Shown: piece after piece, positions 17,396 through 26,930 of the stretch
Layout of the letters: each line of letters opens with the position of its first letter
How positions within the stretch are numbered: position 1 is the stretch's first letter
NCBI GenBank assembly: GCA_910586615.1
Contig: CAJUJP010000024.1
Span: forward strand, 3,484-61,476
Reading direction: 5' to 3'
Origin: an uncultured Lachnospiraceae bacterium
GTDB lineage: Bacteria; Bacillota; Clostridia; Lachnospirales; Lachnospiraceae
Length of the DNA: 57,993 nt
Program-made: the position numbers and the translations under genes
The notes under the pieces: model-generated
Told to the model about the DNA's origin: nothing
The model's input: only the letters and a program-made list of their open reading frames with translations
Databases searched by the model: none

Positions 17396-18112
17396 ATGTT
17401 AAATTATATTTGGGCTTTTATGATTTTGGTGGGAGTCATATACGGGGCTGTCACGGGGAGAATGGCGGATGTTACCAATGCGGCGCTGGATTCTGCAGGT
17501 GATGCGGTTTCGCTGTGCATTACGATGATCGGTGTCATGGCACTCTGGGTCGGGCTTATGGAGATCGCGCAGAAGTCAGGGTTAATCGCAAAGCTGACGC
17601 GGGGAATACAGCCGTTTATCAGTTTTTTGTTTCCGCGGATTCCGAAGGGACATCCGGCAAGGGAGTATATTTCTACGAATCTGATCGCCAATGTGCTGGG
17701 GCTAGGCTGGGCGTGTACGCCGGCGGGCTTAAAGGCTATGGAGGAGCTGGCGAAGCTGGAGGAGGAGAGAGGGACGCCGGGGTATGTGCAGGAAGGCGGA
17801 AATGGCAAACGCAGTTGGGAGGCAGTGGAAGGCGCTGTTGGTAAAGGCAGAGGAAGTATGACGGACGTATCGGGAGTTGCGGATGGAAGGAAGGGAAAGC
17901 GGGAACGCATCGCAAGCAATGAGATGTGTACGTTTTTGATTTTGAATATATCTTCTTTGCAGTTGATTCCGGTGAATATGATCGCTTACCGGCAGCAGTA
18001 TGGGAGTGTGAATCCGGCGGGGATTATCGGCCCGGCGATTGTGGCGACGTTTGTGAGTACGCTGACGGCGGTGGTGTATTGTAAGGTGAAGGATAGAAGG
18101 CGGAGAGCGTGA
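17396..18112 (+). CDS. spmA: Spore maturation protein A (nucleoside-recognition domain)
   Basis: A 238-residue membrane protein with hydrophobic segments near residues 3-20, 38-56, 92-105, 185-200 and 212-230. The Gate/nucleoside recognition pattern MIGVMALWVGLMEIAQKSGL and GLGWACTPAGLKAMEELAKLE identify SpmA. SpmA and SpmB are needed for spore core dehydration in Bacillus. The segment after EEERGTPGYVQ is expanded by about 45 hydrophilic residues compared with usual members. The start at 17396 lacks a good ribosome site because the fatty acid terminator directly precedes it. Its partner spmB is 16 kb away. Confidence 0.85.
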   Translation: MLNYIWAFMILVGVIYGAVTGRMADVTNAALDSAGDAVSLCITMIGVMALWVGLMEIAQKSGLIAKLTRGIQPFISFLFPRIPKGHPAREYISTNLIANVLGLGWACTPAGLKAMEELAKLEEERGTPGYVQEGGNGKRSWEAVEGAVGKGRGSMTDVSGVADGRKGKRERIASNEMCTFLILNISSLQLIPVNMIAYRQQYGSVNPAGIIGPAIVATFVSTLTAVVYCKVKDRRRRA

Positions 18113-18235
18113 GGACTTTCCGCTTTATTTATTAGTTATAATCCAATGTTTTATCGGATATATATAAGAAAATATATGAGAAAAACAAGGTATGGAATAT
18201 ATAAAATTATAATATTATTGGATTATGTATTGCAA

Positions 18236-18264
18236 TTGACATATAAAAATTAAAAATATATAAT
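18236..18264 (+). promoter_or_regulatory. Consensus promoter of the accessory gene pair
   Basis: TTGACA (18236-18241), a 17-bp spacer and TATAAT (18259-18264) match the sigma-A consensus exactly. They lie within a strongly AT-rich stretch, 30 bp before the start of the integrase-fold gene. Confidence 0.8.
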
Positions 18265-18293
18265 AGTATAAAATATTGGAAGGGACTAATTGC

Positions 18294-19274
18294 ATGAATT
18301 ACCAAAAAATTATTGATGACTTTATAACAGAATATCCAGATTATAAAAGTGATGTAATGAATTTTACCGAATATCTGGAAATACATTGGGGAAATTCTTT
18401 GTCGGGAGAACCTCTCCGTATTTTACTTAAAGGTATAGATGTTGAATTTATATTACAGAGCCTGATTTATAATGTGGAAGATATACAGCGATATAAGAGC
18501 AAGACAAAGGCTAAACGGTATGCCACCGTGGTAGGATTGTTTTTTAACTACATCCGAAAGACTACAGATATTGCAAACCCTGAATTATATGATGCAATTT
18601 CGTTCAACCGCCTGCGGGAAAACTCATATATGAAACGAATGATGGCATATATTGAGAAATGTGATTTGCTTGCCGGTATAGTTGAGCAGGAACCGTTGAC
18701 GTTTATGCAAGCAGAAGAACTTTTGGCATGGTCAAATGAACAGCTTGAAGATACGGAATGGGGAGGGGCTACGGATCTTAAGAAGGCAATGGCGGCTATC
18801 GGAATAAAGATGATGATGCTTTATGGGATCACATATCGTGAATTGAGAAAAATCAAATGGGAGAATTTCGATGAATATTATGGTTTTATTACAGTAAATG
18901 GTTTTGAACTTCGTTTGCCGCCTAAATTGTCAAGGCAGTTACAGCAAGTGCAGAAATTTGTTTTTCAGAATAAAGTAAAGAGTAATGAGGACTTGCTTTT
19001 TACGGACGGGAATGGAGAACCGTGGGGGGAGATAACGTCTTCTTCTGGTATTCCAGACTATTTAGGGACTCTGATAGAAGTTACAAGTGTTACCAGCATT
19101 GTCAAGTATGGAATAGGACAACTTCTCAAGGCTGGGTTAAGTGATTCTGTTATTAAAAAAATAACAGGTGCCAGTGATAAACTGATTCAAGGGTGTCTCT
19201 TGACAGAGGACGATGAACTCAAAAAGATTATAAATAATAAAATTGTTATGGCAGAGTTATATTATGGGTTTTGA
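18294..19274 (+). CDS. Tyrosine recombinase-fold protein, probably catalytically inactive
   Basis: The 326-residue protein resembles a phage integrase in layout. It has an N-terminal SAM-like core-binding segment (about residues 50-110, with KTKAKRYATVVGLFFNYI) and a C-terminal domain from about 140 (PLTFMQAEELLAW..). GITYRELRKIKW sits where integrases have GLRxSEL, but the catalytic Arg position is Thr. The LLKAGLSDSVIKKITGAS segment aligns with the HxLRH..LLxxG box, but the His and Arg are absent, and no clear catalytic Tyr is seen. It is AT-rich, unlike its neighbours. GGAAGGGA at 18278-18285 fixes the ATG at 18294. It may act as a DNA-binding protein. Confidence 0.5.
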   Translation: MNYQKIIDDFITEYPDYKSDVMNFTEYLEIHWGNSLSGEPLRILLKGIDVEFILQSLIYNVEDIQRYKSKTKAKRYATVVGLFFNYIRKTTDIANPELYDAISFNRLRENSYMKRMMAYIEKCDLLAGIVEQEPLTFMQAEELLAWSNEQLEDTEWGGATDLKKAMAAIGIKMMMLYGITYRELRKIKWENFDEYYGFITVNGFELRLPPKLSRQLQQVQKFVFQNKVKSNEDLLFTDGNGEPWGEITSSSGIPDYLGTLIEVTSVTSIVKYGIGQLLKAGLSDSVIKKITGASDKLIQGCLLTEDDELKKIINNKIVMAELYYGF

Positions 19275-19306
19275 AGAAGATAAAGCAGACAGGGAGAGAT
19301 AAATCT

Positions 19307-20338
19307 GTGGATGAAAACAAAGGTGAAATTTTAATTTATCAATCGGAAGACGGATTAACTAATGTCGAAGTAACTGTACAAGATGAAACGGTTTGGCTTT
19401 CCCAACAACAAATGGCTGAACTATTTCAAACATCGCGAACAAATGTTGTAGAACACATAAAACATATTTTTGCAGAAGGAGAATTAGACGAAGTCTCAAC
19501 CTGTCGGAATTTCCGACAGGTTCGACAGGAGGGGACGAGGCAGGTTACAAGAGAAATACCATATTATAATCTGGATATGATTATATCCCTTGGATATAGA
19601 ATAAAGTCTCTTATAGCAACGAGATTCAGGAAATGGGCAACAGAACGTTTAAAAGAATACATGATAAAAGGCTTTACGATGGATGATGAACGCCTTAAAG
19701 GCAATGGTGGCGGGAACTATTGGAAAGAACTTTTAGACCGTATTCGTGATATTCGTTCTTCGGAAAAAGTGCTTTATCGTCAAGTTTTAGATTTATATGC
19801 CACAAGTGTAGATTATGATCCCCATAGTGAAGAGTCGATTCGCTTTTTTAAGATAGTGCAAAATAAGCTTCATTTTGCGGCACATGGACATACTGCGGCA
19901 GAAATAGTATTTGAACGTGCTGATGCCCAAAAACCTTTTATGGGATTGACATCCTTTTCAGGAGAGTTACCTGCTCTTAAAGATATTGGAATTGCAAAGA
20001 ATTATTTAAACGAAGATGAATTAAAGATACTAAATAATTTGGTATCTGGCTATTTTGATTTGGCGGAAATTAATGCGATTGAACATCGCTCAATGTACAT
20101 GAATGATTATGTTGAACAGCTTGATGCAGTATTATCGTCAGGGAACAGAAAAATACTCAGTCATGGTGGCAAAGTAAGCCATTCTCAGGCAGTAAAAAAA
20201 GCAAGGGAAGAATATCAAAAATATCAGGTAGCTACGATTTCACCAGTTGAAGATGCTTACTTAAAAACAGTAAGAATGGCTGCTAAAGCGGCAAAACAGG
20301 CTGGAAGAAAAAGCAAAACAAATCCTGATGGACGATAA
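19307..20338 (+). CDS. RhuM family protein
   Basis: This protein has the RhuM (virulence RhuM) family pattern GEILIYQSEDGLTNVEVTVQDETVWLSQQQMAELF near its N-terminus, followed by REIPYYNLDMIISLGYRI and FRKWATERLKEYMIKGF. These features suggest a Bro-N/ANT-like DNA-binding front and a helical rear. RhuM proteins are common on mobile islands, and their biochemical role is unclear. The GTG at 19307 has GGGAG upstream. A TTG at 19271, overlapping the previous stop codon, is an alternative, and the overlap suggests translational coupling. Base composition is AT-rich. Confidence 0.75.
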   Translation: MDENKGEILIYQSEDGLTNVEVTVQDETVWLSQQQMAELFQTSRTNVVEHIKHIFAEGELDEVSTCRNFRQVRQEGTRQVTREIPYYNLDMIISLGYRIKSLIATRFRKWATERLKEYMIKGFTMDDERLKGNGGGNYWKELLDRIRDIRSSEKVLYRQVLDLYATSVDYDPHSEESIRFFKIVQNKLHFAAHGHTAAEIVFERADAQKPFMGLTSFSGELPALKDIGIAKNYLNEDELKILNNLVSGYFDLAEINAIEHRSMYMNDYVEQLDAVLSSGNRKILSHGGKVSHSQAVKKAREEYQKYQVATISPVEDAYLKTVRMAAKAAKQAGRKSKTNPDGR

Positions 20339-20390
20339 TAATATTAAAGAGTAAGTTTTTTCAAAAAGTTCGTGTCACTAACTTGACACA

Positions 20391-20522
20391 AGGCGATGGA
20401 GGAACTGGCGAAGCTGGAGGATGAGAGAGGGACGCCGGCATATTTCGAGACAGGCGGTGCCAGACGGAAACAGTCAGGAAACATATTTCGTCGCTGCAGC
20501 TGATAGCCGTTAACATGATTCG
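20391..20522 (+). pseudogene. Remnant of a second spmA
   Basis: The sequence encodes AMEELAKLEDERGTPAYFE, nearly matching the middle of the intact SpmA encoded at 17396. After an internal deletion and a shift of frame it encodes ISSLQLIAVNMI, matching the later ISSLQLIPVNMI of SpmA. The nucleotide match is clear but diverged, so this is not a recent duplication. The fragment stops abruptly where a DUF4143 remnant begins. Confidence 0.75.
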
Positions 20523-20525
20523 GCA

Positions 20526-20945
20526 TTCAAGTTGTTTGTTGCGGATGTTGGTTTGCTGGGTGCCATGTGCCGTTTGAATGCAAGAACAATTTTGGAAGGT
20601 AACAGGCTGTTTGAAGAGTTTAAAGGGTCTTTGACGGAACAGTATGTTTTACAGCAGTTAATTGTCAATTCGGAAAATGATATATTTTACTGGTCGGCGG
20701 AGAATGCTACTTCGGAGTTGGATTTTTTGATTCAAACAGATGATTGTATTGTTCCGCTGGAAGTAAAGGCAGAAGAAAACCTGCAGGCGAAAAGCTTAAA
20801 GATTTTTGTACAGAAATATGGAGTAAGAGATGCTGTAAGGGTATCAATGTCCGGGTTTCGGGAGCAGGATTGGGTCACAAATTTTCCGCTTTATAATATT
20901 GGAAATTTAAATCGTTATTTAAGAGAAAAAAATAATAACTGTTAG
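20526..20945 (+). pseudogene. C-terminal fragment of a DUF4143 AAA-family ATPase
   Basis: About 139 codons encode FKLFVADVGLLGAM, FKGSLTEQYVLQQL, FYWSAENATSELDFLI and VPLEVKAEENLQAKSLK. This is the DUF4143 nuclease-like tail found at the C-terminus of many small AAA ATPases, often on mobile or defence-linked loci. The ATPase half is missing, since the fragment begins directly after the spmA remnant. No ribosome site fits an internal start, so it is considered a decayed gene. Confidence 0.75.
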
Positions 20946-21116
20946 GTAATTGTGAAACTTGCGATGCTTTATGATCAGTCTGTTCCATATATTGACGCAC
21001 CAACCTGTCATGTAAATTTACTTGAGATTTCAAGATATGCAAAGAATGAAAAGATGGTTAGGCTAACGCAGAAGGAAGTGAAGAGCTTCTCAATCTGATA
21101 GTAGCAGAGGAAAAAT

Positions 21117-22019
21117 ATGGCGACATCACTGCAGTTTACTTCCCTGGAAAGCGCCATACATTCGCTTTTTGGAGAAGAAACAGAAATTGAAAAAACCGGA
21201 AGGATATCCGGCGGAGATATTAATGAAGCATTCGAACTGACGTTGACAGGCGGCAGGCGTATTTTTATGAAAGCCAATGCAAAAGAGAATCTTTCTTTTT
21301 TCATGGCGGAAGCAGCCGGACTGGATGCCATTGCCGGAACAAAAGAAATTGGTACGCCGTCTGTTCTTGGGATTGGAACCGACGGGGGAAAGGGCGGATA
21401 TTCCTTTTTGCTGTTGGAGTTTGTTTCAGGCAAAAGCCACAGCAGAAATTATTGGGAGGATTTTGCCGGCCAACTGGCAAGGATGCATCGGGCGCCCACA
21501 ACCGGGCTGGTCGCAAAGGGAAAATATGGTTTTTACTGTGACAACTATATTGGCAGACGCAGACAAATCAACAGGGGATATGACAGATGGATCGGTTTTT
21601 TCCGGGAATGTCGTCTTGAGCCTCAGTTTCAGGATGCAGCCCGGTATTTTGACAAAGAAGACCGGAAGAGAATAGGCCGGTTTCTCGATCATATGGATGA
21701 GATGCTTGTGGAGCCTGAATGTCCGTCGCTGCTGCATGGTGATTTGTGGGCAGGAAATGTGATTACGGGGAAGGACGGCAGAGCATGGCTGATCGATCCG
21801 GCGGTTTATGTGGGACATGCTGAAGCGGATCTTGCGATGACAGAACTTTTCGGGGGATTTCCGCCGCTCTTTTATGATGCATATAAAAAAGCGGCGCCCG
21901 TACAGCCGGGATATGAACGCCGGCGGGATGTATATAATCTGTATCATCTTTTAAATCACCTCAATATGTTCGGAAGAATGTATCTTCCGGAGGTAAAAAG
22001 CATATTAGGGCGTATGTGA
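21117..22019 (+). CDS. Fructosamine/ketosamine-3-kinase family protein
   Basis: A 300-residue protein with the aminoglycoside-phosphotransferase-like kinase fold. It has a nucleotide-binding segment (RISGGDINEAFELTL, IFMKAN) and the catalytic loop LLHGDLWAGNV followed by WLIDPAVYVGHAEADLAM. Family members phosphorylate sugar-amine adducts (Amadori products) and thereby help remove them from proteins or free amines. AGAGG at 21106-21110 supports the ATG at 21117. It faces the helicase gene convergently. Confidence 0.88.
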   Translation: MATSLQFTSLESAIHSLFGEETEIEKTGRISGGDINEAFELTLTGGRRIFMKANAKENLSFFMAEAAGLDAIAGTKEIGTPSVLGIGTDGGKGGYSFLLLEFVSGKSHSRNYWEDFAGQLARMHRAPTTGLVAKGKYGFYCDNYIGRRRQINRGYDRWIGFFRECRLEPQFQDAARYFDKEDRKRIGRFLDHMDEMLVEPECPSLLHGDLWAGNVITGKDGRAWLIDPAVYVGHAEADLAMTELFGGFPPLFYDAYKKAAPVQPGYERRRDVYNLYHLLNHLNMFGRMYLPEVKSILGRM

Positions 22020-22069
22020 ATGCTTACCGGTGAGGAGGGGAACGGGTAACACAATGGGCAAATAAAGTC

Positions 22070-25000
22070 TCACTGTGCCAGCAGTTCCAGCAGTTCCTCT
22101 TTTGTGAAGCTTCCGGTTCCCAGATCTTCGCCGGAAAGCACCTGTTCCGCCAGCTCTTTTTTACGTTCCTGCAGTTTCATGATATTTTCTTCTATCGTAT
22201 CCTTCATGATCAGCTTGTAGACATTCACAACGTTCTTTTGTCCGATCCGGTGTGCCCTGTCGGTGGCCTGGTTCTGTACCGCCAGATTCCACCAGGGGTC
22301 AAAATGAATGACGATGTCTGCAGACGTCAGATTGAGTCCGGTTCCGCCAGCTTTCAGAGAGATGCAGAACAGGCTGGTATCATCTGAGTTAAAATTCTCC
22401 ACCAGCTTCAGGCGTTGTTCTTTGGGAGTGGAACCGGTGAGAACATAATAGGAAATCCCCTCTTCTTTCAGCTTTACCTGCAGATTTTCAAGCATGGAGG
22501 TGAACTGTGAGAACAGAAGCACCTTGTGGCCGCCGGCCACAGCGTTTTTAATCAGGTCGATACACAGGGCGGATTTGGCGGAGGGATTCTCGTATTTTTC
22601 ATAAATGAGCGCGGGATCACAGCAGAGCTGCCTCAGCTTGGTAAGCTCAGAAAGAATCTGTATCTTACCGGTCTTAAATTCTTCTTCTGTCTGCTTGTCC
22701 AGCATCATGCGGATTCTCTGAACGTGGGCATAATAGAGTTTCTGCTGTTCCCCTTCCATATTGGCATACATGCATTTTTCCAGTTTGTCCGGCAGATCGG
22801 TGAGGACGTCTTTTTTCAGCCGCCGCAGGATAAACGGTCTGACCATTTTATGAAGCCTGTCCATGGCGGCTTCATCCTGATTCTGCACAGCGGGTATTTC
22901 AATTTCCGACCGGAAGCGCTGGTATCCGTACAAAAGCCCCGGCATGAGATAGTCAAAAATACTCCAAAGTTCACTGAGCCTGTTTTCAATGGGAGTGCCG
23001 GTGAGAGCAAAGCGACATTCGGATTTTATTGATTTGACTGCTTTCGCCGCCTGGGTATTATGGTTTTTGATATATTGTGCTTCATCTATGATCTGACAGA
23101 AAAAGGGAATGCCTTCATAAGCTTCCAGATCTCTTTTCAACAATTCATAGGAAGTGATCAGAATATCCCGGCTTTGTGCGCTGCATATGATTTCCCGGCG
23201 CTCGTCGGCGTTTCCGGTCACCATTTTGACGGGAAGGCCGGGAGCAAAGAGGGAGAATTCATTCTGCCAGTTAAAAACAAGGGAAGCCGGCGTGACAATT
23301 AAAACACGACGGTTGTCCGTGAACTTTGCTTCCAGATATTCCGACAACAGGAAGGCAATGGTCTGCAGTGTCTTGCCCAGTCCCATATCGTCGGCCAGTA
23401 TGCCGCCAAAGCCATTGTGGTACAGTGTCTTGAGCCATGCAAAGCCGGCAGTCTGATAAGGACGCATGGTGGATTCCAGACTTGCGGGGGTCTCAAAATG
23501 ATTCTCATCGGTGGTCTTCATATTTCTGATCAGTTCCCGAAAGGCGGTATTGCTGAAAAAAGATACATCTTGTGATTCCTGTAACTTTTGATCCAGATAA
23601 AGGGCCCGGTATCTGGGCAGTGCAAGAACTTCTTTTCGCAGCTGTGTATCGGTCAGATTCAGATCGTTTCTGAGGGTAAGAAGGGTCTGAAGTCCCGTAT
23701 CTTCTGTGTGGATAAAGCTTCCGTTTTTCAGGCGGAAATATTTTTTCTTTCTGTCATATTTTGACAGGATTTCGATTAATTCCTCTCTGGATAACTCATC
23801 GGTGTGCATGGTCAGTTCCAGCAGATCCTCCGATAGGGATACGCCTACTTCCACTTTGCCGCCGGACACTACGCGAATTTTTTTCAGGGAATCGGAGACG
23901 TATACGTCCGCCAATGTCTGTAAGCGCGGGATTCCCAGTGTAAGCAGTTCATAGATTTTATCTTCGTCGCCGGCAATGACCATGGCGTGTTCGTTTTCAT
24001 CATAGGCATTGCAGTAAGAGGCGGCAATGTTGCCGATCTGTATTTCCCTGACAGCGTCCCGGCCTGTGCGTTCTTCCTCTTTTTTGTAGACTTCGAACTT
24101 TTTCTCGCCATAGACGGCGTACACTTTGCAGGTGATGAAATCTTTTTGGGGCGCGTCCAGATAGATTTCGAAGGAGGCAGGTTCGACACCATAATCGGCT
24201 TCCCGGAAATCTACTCGCTCACACGCATAATGTTTCTCCAAAAGAGGAAGCAATTCCCGGCAGAAAAGGGAAATGTCGCTTTTGTCAACGTAGAATGACG
24301 TTCCGGGCAGTTCGGGCAGGCAGGATAAAAAGTCACGGATGGGTGCAAGCTCATCGGTACTTTCCTCATAAATGAGTCCGTCCTGAAAAGTGAAGACACT
24401 GTGGGCGGCACAAAATGATGTAAACGGTTCGGATTCCACTTCAACGCCATTTTTTGTGCCGGTGATCTTCATCCGGCGGGTCAGTTTACGGTCTGTCCGG
24501 TACCAGGTTTTTTCACCGGAATCGTTCAGATCGATCAGGAGAGGGCGGTCTCCTGAAATTGCAAGAAGCTCTTCGAAATCGGCTCCGCCAAGCGGCATCC
24601 GGCGCAGTTTGGCATAGGATGTCTCGTAAGAGTAGTAATTGAATTCAAGATAACGTTCTTTGTTTTCCTTTACCCAGTTAAGGATAAAGGCTGCTGTTTT
24701 TTGTGAAAGCGGTTCAAAGGCATTCAGGACGTGAAGGAAGCTCAGTTTCTTGCCATAGGAATGGGCTGCGCATAATTCCAGATTCCGGGCAAACTCAAAC
24801 ACATTCTTAAGAACGTATTTGGTATCCATGCCGATTTTAAATTCTACTGAAACACTGCTTCCATTACATTTAAAATGAGGTTCCAGAATTACCTTTTCAT
24901 AGGGGGTATCCGGCATGAAGGGAAGGGTTGATTTTATTCTCTGGTGTCTGAGCAGATCTTTAATGACCGGAGTCGTCTCTTTGGAGCGGGTTCCGGGGAG

Positions 25001-25393
25001 AAAGCGCCCGCTTTCAGGACCGATGTAGTCAGAAAGTCTGCGTCTTCGGCCAGGATGGTTCGGTTCTTCTATGTAGTCAAAAATCGTCGGCTGCATATCC
25101 AGACGGCTTTCACATGCCAGAAGCACGGCGGTGCAATGCTTGCAGATACCGTCATAACTGTAGAATGCGGGGCAGTCACAGTAGCACTCAGACAGTTCTT
25201 CATAGAACGTATTGTAGGTAAGTTCTACCCTGTATTTTTTTCTTCCGCTTCCCTGTACCACGGCGTTTATGAAAATATCTTCGGCCTCTTCGGAAGATTC
25301 GAAAGTCAGTACATGATTCTGGCGGAACAGTTCGAGTCCGCGGTTATAAATCGTGGTGCCGGCAAGCTCCTGAATGATTTGTTTATTCAGCAC
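22070..25393 (-). CDS. SNF2-family helicase with N-terminal SWIM zinc finger
   Basis: An 1107-residue Swi2/Snf2 ATPase. Near residues 72-92 is a SWIM-type CxCx(n)CxH cluster (CYCDCPAFYSYDGICKHC). The bacterial SNF2-associated middle part follows. The helicase core has ADDMGLGKTLQT (motif I), IIDEAQYIKN (motif II), FALTGTPIENRLSELWSIFD (motif III region), SLKAGGTGLNLTSAD and TDRAHRIGQ (motif VI). Such proteins remodel DNA-protein complexes, and the exact role in bacteria is not settled. The gene is transcribed alone, opposite to both neighbours. Confidence 0.93.
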   Translation of the reverse strand: MLNKQIIQELAGTTIYNRGLELFRQNHVLTFESSEEAEDIFINAVVQGSGRKKYRVELTYNTFYEELSECYCDCPAFYSYDGICKHCTAVLLACESRLDMQPTIFDYIEEPNHPGRRRRLSDYIGPESGRFLPGTRSKETTPVIKDLLRHQRIKSTLPFMPDTPYEKVILEPHFKCNGSSVSVEFKIGMDTKYVLKNVFEFARNLELCAAHSYGKKLSFLHVLNAFEPLSQKTAAFILNWVKENKERYLEFNYYSYETSYAKLRRMPLGGADFEELLAISGDRPLLIDLNDSGEKTWYRTDRKLTRRMKITGTKNGVEVESEPFTSFCAAHSVFTFQDGLIYEESTDELAPIRDFLSCLPELPGTSFYVDKSDISLFCRELLPLLEKHYACERVDFREADYGVEPASFEIYLDAPQKDFITCKVYAVYGEKKFEVYKKEEERTGRDAVREIQIGNIAASYCNAYDENEHAMVIAGDEDKIYELLTLGIPRLQTLADVYVSDSLKKIRVVSGGKVEVGVSLSEDLLELTMHTDELSREELIEILSKYDRKKKYFRLKNGSFIHTEDTGLQTLLTLRNDLNLTDTQLRKEVLALPRYRALYLDQKLQESQDVSFFSNTAFRELIRNMKTTDENHFETPASLESTMRPYQTAGFAWLKTLYHNGFGGILADDMGLGKTLQTIAFLLSEYLEAKFTDNRRVLIVTPASLVFNWQNEFSLFAPGLPVKMVTGNADERREIICSAQSRDILITSYELLKRDLEAYEGIPFFCQIIDEAQYIKNHNTQAAKAVKSIKSECRFALTGTPIENRLSELWSIFDYLMPGLLYGYQRFRSEIEIPAVQNQDEAAMDRLHKMVRPFILRRLKKDVLTDLPDKLEKCMYANMEGEQQKLYYAHVQRIRMMLDKQTEEEFKTGKIQILSELTKLRQLCCDPALIYEKYENPSAKSALCIDLIKNAVAGGHKVLLFSQFTSMLENLQVKLKEEGISYYVLTGSTPKEQRLKLVENFNSDDTSLFCISLKAGGTGLNLTSADIVIHFDPWWNLAVQNQATDRAHRIGQKNVVNVYKLIMKDTIEENIMKLQERKKELAEQVLSGEDLGTGSFTKEELLELLAQ

Positions 25394-25688
25394 AATAGCT
25401 TCCTCTTTTCTTTGGGATGGATAGTTTGTGTAGTGAAATTTTAAACGTCGTTAATTATAAATAATTATTTTATCATAAAAGACAACGCTGATGTTGTATA
25501 CATCAGGAAAAATGTCAGAAAAATTTATTTTCACAGGCAGCAAATTGGAGTTTGCCGTTTCGGGTTCGTTGTTTCAGTGGTCGATTGCAGGCCGGTGCTG
25601 CTTCGGATCTTTGCGGGCTGCTGCGAGGGGCATATACGCCGGTTTTCGCATAGAATAAAGGAAGATTCTATGGGAATGAGAATGATCT

Positions 25689-26828
25689 ATGGAAATTTAT
25701 GTGGTAAAATCAGGAGATACTGTGGATTCCATCGCTGAAAGTCACGGCATACCGGTGTCTTCCGTTATTTATAACAATCAACTTGTCTATCCCTATCCTC
25801 TGGCTTTGGGGCAGGCGCTTTTCTTGTCTTCCGGGGAGTCTTCCGACCCCGTATATGCGGCCTGGGTAAACGGTTATGCTTATCCTTTTATTCAACAGGA
25901 AGTGCTGGACGATACGCTTCCTTATCTGTCTTCGCTGTCTGTTTTTTCTTATGGTTTTACAACGGCCGGGGATCTGGTCCCGCCAGCGCTGGACGATTCC
26001 TTTATGATCGACGCCGCGCTCAGGTCGGGTGTACGGCCGGTGCTGACCCTGACGCCGCTCGGTCCTGACGGAAACTTCAACAACGCGCTGATCACTGCTG
26101 TGGTCAATGATCAGGAAGCCAGGGATAATCTGCTTAACAACCTGCTGGCCACAGTCCAGGCAAAAAATTTTCAGGGTGTGGATATTGACTTTGAGTATAT
26201 CCGCCCTGAGGATCGTATTCCTTTTGCCGATTTTGTGGCAGAGGTCAGGAATTTTCTTGCTCCATACGGGTATCATGTATCGGTGGCGCTGGCGCCTAAA
26301 ACCTCTGATACCCAGGCCGGACTTCTTTATGAGGGAAAGGATTACGGCCTTCTGGGAGAGGCGGCCGACAGTGTTCTGCTTATGACGTATGAATGGGGCT
26401 ACACCTACGGCCCGCCGATGGCCGTTGCGCCTCTGGATAAAGTCCGGCAGGTGGTGGAATATGCTGTCACCCGCATCACGCCTTCCAAAATTGATCTGGG
26501 AATTCCCAATTACGGCTACGACTGGACGCTGCCCTTTGTACAAGGATCTTCCCGGGCCACCACAGTCAGCAATCTGGAGGCTGTTCGCATTGCTGTAGAG
26601 GCCGGCGTTCCCATACAGTTTGATGAGGTGGCCATGTCGCCCTTCTTCCGGTATGAAAAGGACGGGCAGCTTCATGAGGTATGGTTCGAGGACGTGAGAA
26701 GCTATCGGGAAAAATTTTCTCTTTTGCCGGCCTATGGCCTGCGGGGGATGGGCTACTGGCAGATCATGCGGTTTTTCCGTCCGAACTGGCTGCTGCTTGA
26801 GGATACTTTTCAGATCCGGAAATCGTGA
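25689..26828 (+). CDS. LysM and GH18 domain spore-type hydrolase (YaaH/SleL-like)
   Basis: The 379-residue protein has one LysM repeat at residues 2-48 (YVVKSGDTVDSIAESHGIP), which binds peptidoglycan. A glycoside hydrolase 18 barrel follows, with the catalytic-type motif GVDIDFEYIRPEDR. The YaaH/SleL family hydrolyses modified spore cortex muropeptides. Relatives usually have two LysM repeats, and here only one is evident. There is no signal peptide, as in other spore-coat-localised members. Confidence 0.88.
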   Translation: MEIYVVKSGDTVDSIAESHGIPVSSVIYNNQLVYPYPLALGQALFLSSGESSDPVYAAWVNGYAYPFIQQEVLDDTLPYLSSLSVFSYGFTTAGDLVPPALDDSFMIDAALRSGVRPVLTLTPLGPDGNFNNALITAVVNDQEARDNLLNNLLATVQAKNFQGVDIDFEYIRPEDRIPFADFVAEVRNFLAPYGYHVSVALAPKTSDTQAGLLYEGKDYGLLGEAADSVLLMTYEWGYTYGPPMAVAPLDKVRQVVEYAVTRITPSKIDLGIPNYGYDWTLPFVQGSSRATTVSNLEAVRIAVEAGVPIQFDEVAMSPFFRYEKDGQLHEVWFEDVRSYREKFSLLPAYGLRGMGYWQIMRFFRPNWLLLEDTFQIRKS

Positions 26829-26865
26829 TAAACAGTAACGCTGCATGTATCCGGATGCGCACGGC

Positions 26866-26914
26866 AAGGAAATTTCTCCGCTTATTCGGGTTCGTGAAGC
26901 GTATTTCGCAAACG
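26866..26914. repeat. Dispersed palindromic repeat, copy 1 (diverged)
   Basis: The sequence GGAAATTTCTCCGCTTATTCGGGTTCGTGAAGC, continuing to TTTCGCAAACG, resembles the repeats at 29159, 29240 and 57901. It sits between the convergent 3' ends of the LysM-GH18 gene and the hemerythrin gene. Confidence 0.5.
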
Positions 26915-26930
26915 GACTTTACCCGGTTTT

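Noticed and set aside
20344..20526. Small minus-strand frame over the spmA remnant
   Set aside because: Its apparent sequence is the antisense of the decayed spmA fragment.
25710..26867. Minus-strand frame of 385 codons opposite the LysM-GH18 gene
   Set aside because: The plus-strand protein has clear LysM and GH18 motifs, and the antisense product shows none.
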